From positions 992,001-1,056,000 of the forward strand of contig NZ_JABMCZ010000002.1 of NCBI RefSeq assembly GCF_013186535.1: a DNA stretch of 64,000 nucleotides, written 5' to 3'. The notes under the pieces were generated by a model, which had not been told where the DNA came from, did no database searches, and saw only the letters and a list, made by a program, of their open reading frames with translations. Numbering within the stretch: position 1 is the first letter of the stretch; every line of letters starts with the position of its first letter. Of the stretch, positions 62,716 to 64,000 are shown piece by piece. The position numbers and the translations under genes are program-made. This stretch comes from Nocardia terpenica. GTDB lineage: Bacteria > Actinomycetota > Actinomycetes > Mycobacteriales > Mycobacteriaceae.

Positions 62716-62752
62716 AATAAAAAAGGGGCTCTCACCGAAACGGTGAGAGCCC
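62716..62752 (-). terminator. Rho-independent terminator
   Basis: On the minus strand an 11-bp stem (GGCTCTCACCG / CGGTGAGAGCC) with a TTT loop is followed by CCTTTTTTATT. It ends transcription from the lysis genes (63.99-62.77 kb) before the tail gene. Confidence 0.85.
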
Positions 62753-62766
62753 TTGTAGTGGTGGCG

Positions 62767-63096
62767 TTATCGGCTCAGTTGAGCGCGTAGCGCCATGATT
62801 TCCGCTCGCGCTTCCGCGAGGTCCTTTTGAGTCTGCGTCAGCTCACGGAGCAGGTTGTCGACCTGTTCTTTCAGTGCCGCGATTTGGGCGATCAGCATTT
62901 CGTTGCGCTGGTCGTTGAGTGCTGCTGCTTCGGCTTCGATTTGCTGGCGGCGTTGAATCAGTTTCACGCGCAGGTTCCAGAAGAAGCTACCGGCGGGGGC
63001 GAGCCGGGCCCAGATCAGCGAGGCCGTTCCGGCCGCACCGGCCGCGATGGTCGCCCACAGCAGTACCGGGTGATCGGTGGGCCCGAGGTCGCTCAC
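62767..63096 (-). CDS. Small membrane-coiled-coil lysis-cassette protein
   Basis: A 109-residue protein with one membrane segment (VLLWATIAAGAAGTASLIWARL) followed by a long coiled coil (RRQQIEAEAAALNDQRNEML; ALKEQVDNLLRELTQTQKDL). Next to the holin, 6 bases apart. Probably a second holin or a spanin-like accessory. Confidence 0.65.
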   Translation of the reverse strand: MSDLGPTDHPVLLWATIAAGAAGTASLIWARLAPAGSFFWNLRVKLIQRRQQIEAEAAALNDQRNEMLIAQIAALKEQVDNLLRELTQTQKDLAEARAEIMALRAQLSR

Positions 63097-63102
63097 GGGT
63101 GG

Positions 63103-63351
63103 TTACTCCCTGATGTGTGGCCGGGCCGACAGGAACGGCGCGAACTGGTCGATCAGCTGATTCACGGCAGGTAGGGACAGAATCCGGGTGACCGCGGCGG
63201 CCACGGCGATGACCTGTGCGCCGAGCACGGTGTTATCCAGATTCGCCGTCATCAGCGCGGTAGGGATCACCGACAGTACAGCGACCATGACCGCGAACAC
63301 GGTGCGGGCGGTCGCGCGCCAGCCGTGCACAACCTGAGTAGGGGTCACCAT
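63103..63351 (-). CDS. Phage holin
   Basis: An 82-residue protein with two membrane segments (TVFAVMVAVLSVIPTALMT; VLGAQVIAVAAAVTRILSL). The beginning MVTPTQVVHGWRATARTVFA is as in actinophage holins. It lies three bases after the endolysin gene. Holins open the plasma membrane to release endolysin. Confidence 0.75.
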   Translation of the reverse strand: MVTPTQVVHGWRATARTVFAVMVAVLSVIPTALMTANLDNTVLGAQVIAVAAAVTRILSLPAVNQLIDQFAPFLSARPHIRE

Positions 63352-63354
63352 CGG

Positions 63355-64000
63355 TTACTTGGCCTCCAATGCGTCGAGAATCCGATCCAGCTTGGCGTCC
63401 AGGGCGGACAACTGTGCGTCCACGGTCGGGCGCCACTGTTCGAGGTCGTACAGTTTCTTGTCGTTGTTGAGGGTGTAGCCGACCAGGGTGTCTCGGTATT
63501 CGGAGCCCTCGACCCGTGAGGGGAACTGGTAGGTGAGTTCCTGGCGGATAATGTCGGTAACGTCGGACAATTGGTCATCCTCTCCATTGGGGGCCGAAAG
63601 GTTGGCTGTGTAGCCCTTCGGCGGAATCAAACTCGCGAGCTGATCGAACGAACACCAATACCCGAACGGGCGGAAACCGCTATCGGCCACCCACACCGCC
63701 CGATCCGGGCTGTCGTCGTATCCCATGACCGCGACATAGTGATACACGGTGCCACCCGCATAGGCCGGGCTCACCGAGCCCTTCACACCACGCGGGTAAT
63801 TGGTGGGCGGAGCAACGATGTTGGCGACAACACCGAACCCACCGTCAATCGAGGCCACAATGTCACGCCACAGCTGTTCTTTCTCCTGCACGGTGGGCGG
63901 ATCGTTGGGCATGTACCGTTCGATATAGCCGCCACCCGTGTACCGGTTCAGTATCGGGGTGATCAGGCCGACGTAATCGGTGCCGTTCACGGTGGTTCCG
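63355..64000 (-). CDS. Phage endolysin, C39-type peptidase, partial
   Basis: The visible C-terminal 215 residues; the gene continues beyond the window. A C39-like cysteine peptidase segment is seen with the catalytic His in VYHYVAVMGYDD and the Asp/Asn region in VWVADSGFRPFGYWCSFDQL; the Cys must be off-window. The C-terminal tail is helical (LYDLEQWRPTVDAQLSALDA). First gene of the lysis cassette seen here, followed by the holin. Confidence 0.8.
   Translation of the reverse strand, partial: GTTVNGTDYVGLITPILNRYTGGGYIERYMPNDPPTVQEKEQLWRDIVASIDGGFGVVANIVAPPTNYPRGVKGSVSPAYAGGTVYHYVAVMGYDDSPDRAVWVADSGFRPFGYWCSFDQLASLIPPKGYTANLSAPNGEDDQLSDVTDIIRQELTYQFPSRVEGSEYRDTLVGYTLNNDKKLYDLEQWRPTVDAQLSALDAKLDRILDALEAK

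Overview
The window looks like chromosome of a high-GC, mycolic-acid-type actinomycete, most likely Nocardia or a close relative. This is inference from gene content: an Rv3783-like galactan exporter permease, EspR-like regulators, an MAB_1171c-type membrane protein, several actinobacterial SAM methyltransferases of the Methyltransf_19 and TIGR00027 types, and an F420/LLM-type oxidoreductase. No rRNA, complete tRNA or CRISPR array was seen. The window is a patchwork of accessory DNA rather than core chromosome.

Left part (1-7 kb): a nitrilase-family hydrolase is followed by two adjacent, tail-to-tail copies of an IS5-family element that share TAA target duplications. An intact type I restriction HsdR gene starts 17 bp beyond the second copy, with no HsdM or HsdS in view. 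From 6.5 to 34.6 kb the DNA is bounded by two 113-bp direct repeats whose 3' end resembles a tRNA-Ser 3' end. A decayed tyrosine integrase follows the right copy, so this segment is probably an old island or a set of accreted insertions. It carries an exporter permease, a GNAT acetyltransferase, a CDF transporter, a proline-rich protein with a small partner, a CBS-domain protein, three SAM methyltransferases, a VOC protein, an ADP-ribosyltransferase-type toxin with a small downstream gene, a small-protein/pentapeptide-repeat cluster and two alpha/beta hydrolases. Between about 11.3 and 19.3 kb lie remnants of an HK97-type prophage, all on the minus strand. Prohead protease, capsid, head-closure and tail-terminator genes each carry an identifiable disabling change. 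A cystatin-like secreted protein and an IS110-family element sit inside these remnants.

Middle part (35-47.8 kb) is ordinary actinomycete accessory metabolism and regulation: a methyltransferase-hydrolase fusion, an AraC regulator, a divergent F420/NADP-type reductase and HxlR regulator pair with a clear palindromic operator, a deletion scar joining a broken HxlR gene to a broken aldo/keto reductase, a GGDEF protein, a NUDIX hydrolase, an LLM oxidoreductase, a cytochrome P450 divergent from a MarR-like regulator with repeated GAACGC sites, and a second AraC regulator.

The cluster at 47.9-51.1 kb has two paralogous EspR-like XRE regulators facing each other across a 2H phosphoesterase (2'-5' RNA ligase-like), an MAB_1171c-type membrane protein and an ImmA/IrrE-type metallopeptidase. 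It looks like one regulatory or defence-like module and is the strongest candidate here for an undescribed system.

From 51.4 kb to the window end lies the left part of a second, apparently intact prophage. A large serine integrase is oriented rightward and appears to sit in the 5' end of a resolvase-like gene. It is followed by a cargo region with a TPR-type XRE regulator divergent from an operon of a resolvase-like protein, a 174-residue protein, a sugar-nucleotidyltransferase and an STM4013-like phosphatase-fold hydrolase. Next come a 169-residue protein and a coiled-coil protein with a nuclease-like N-terminus. The minus-strand tail and lysis genes (glycine-rich tail protein, holins, C39-type endolysin) run off the right edge.
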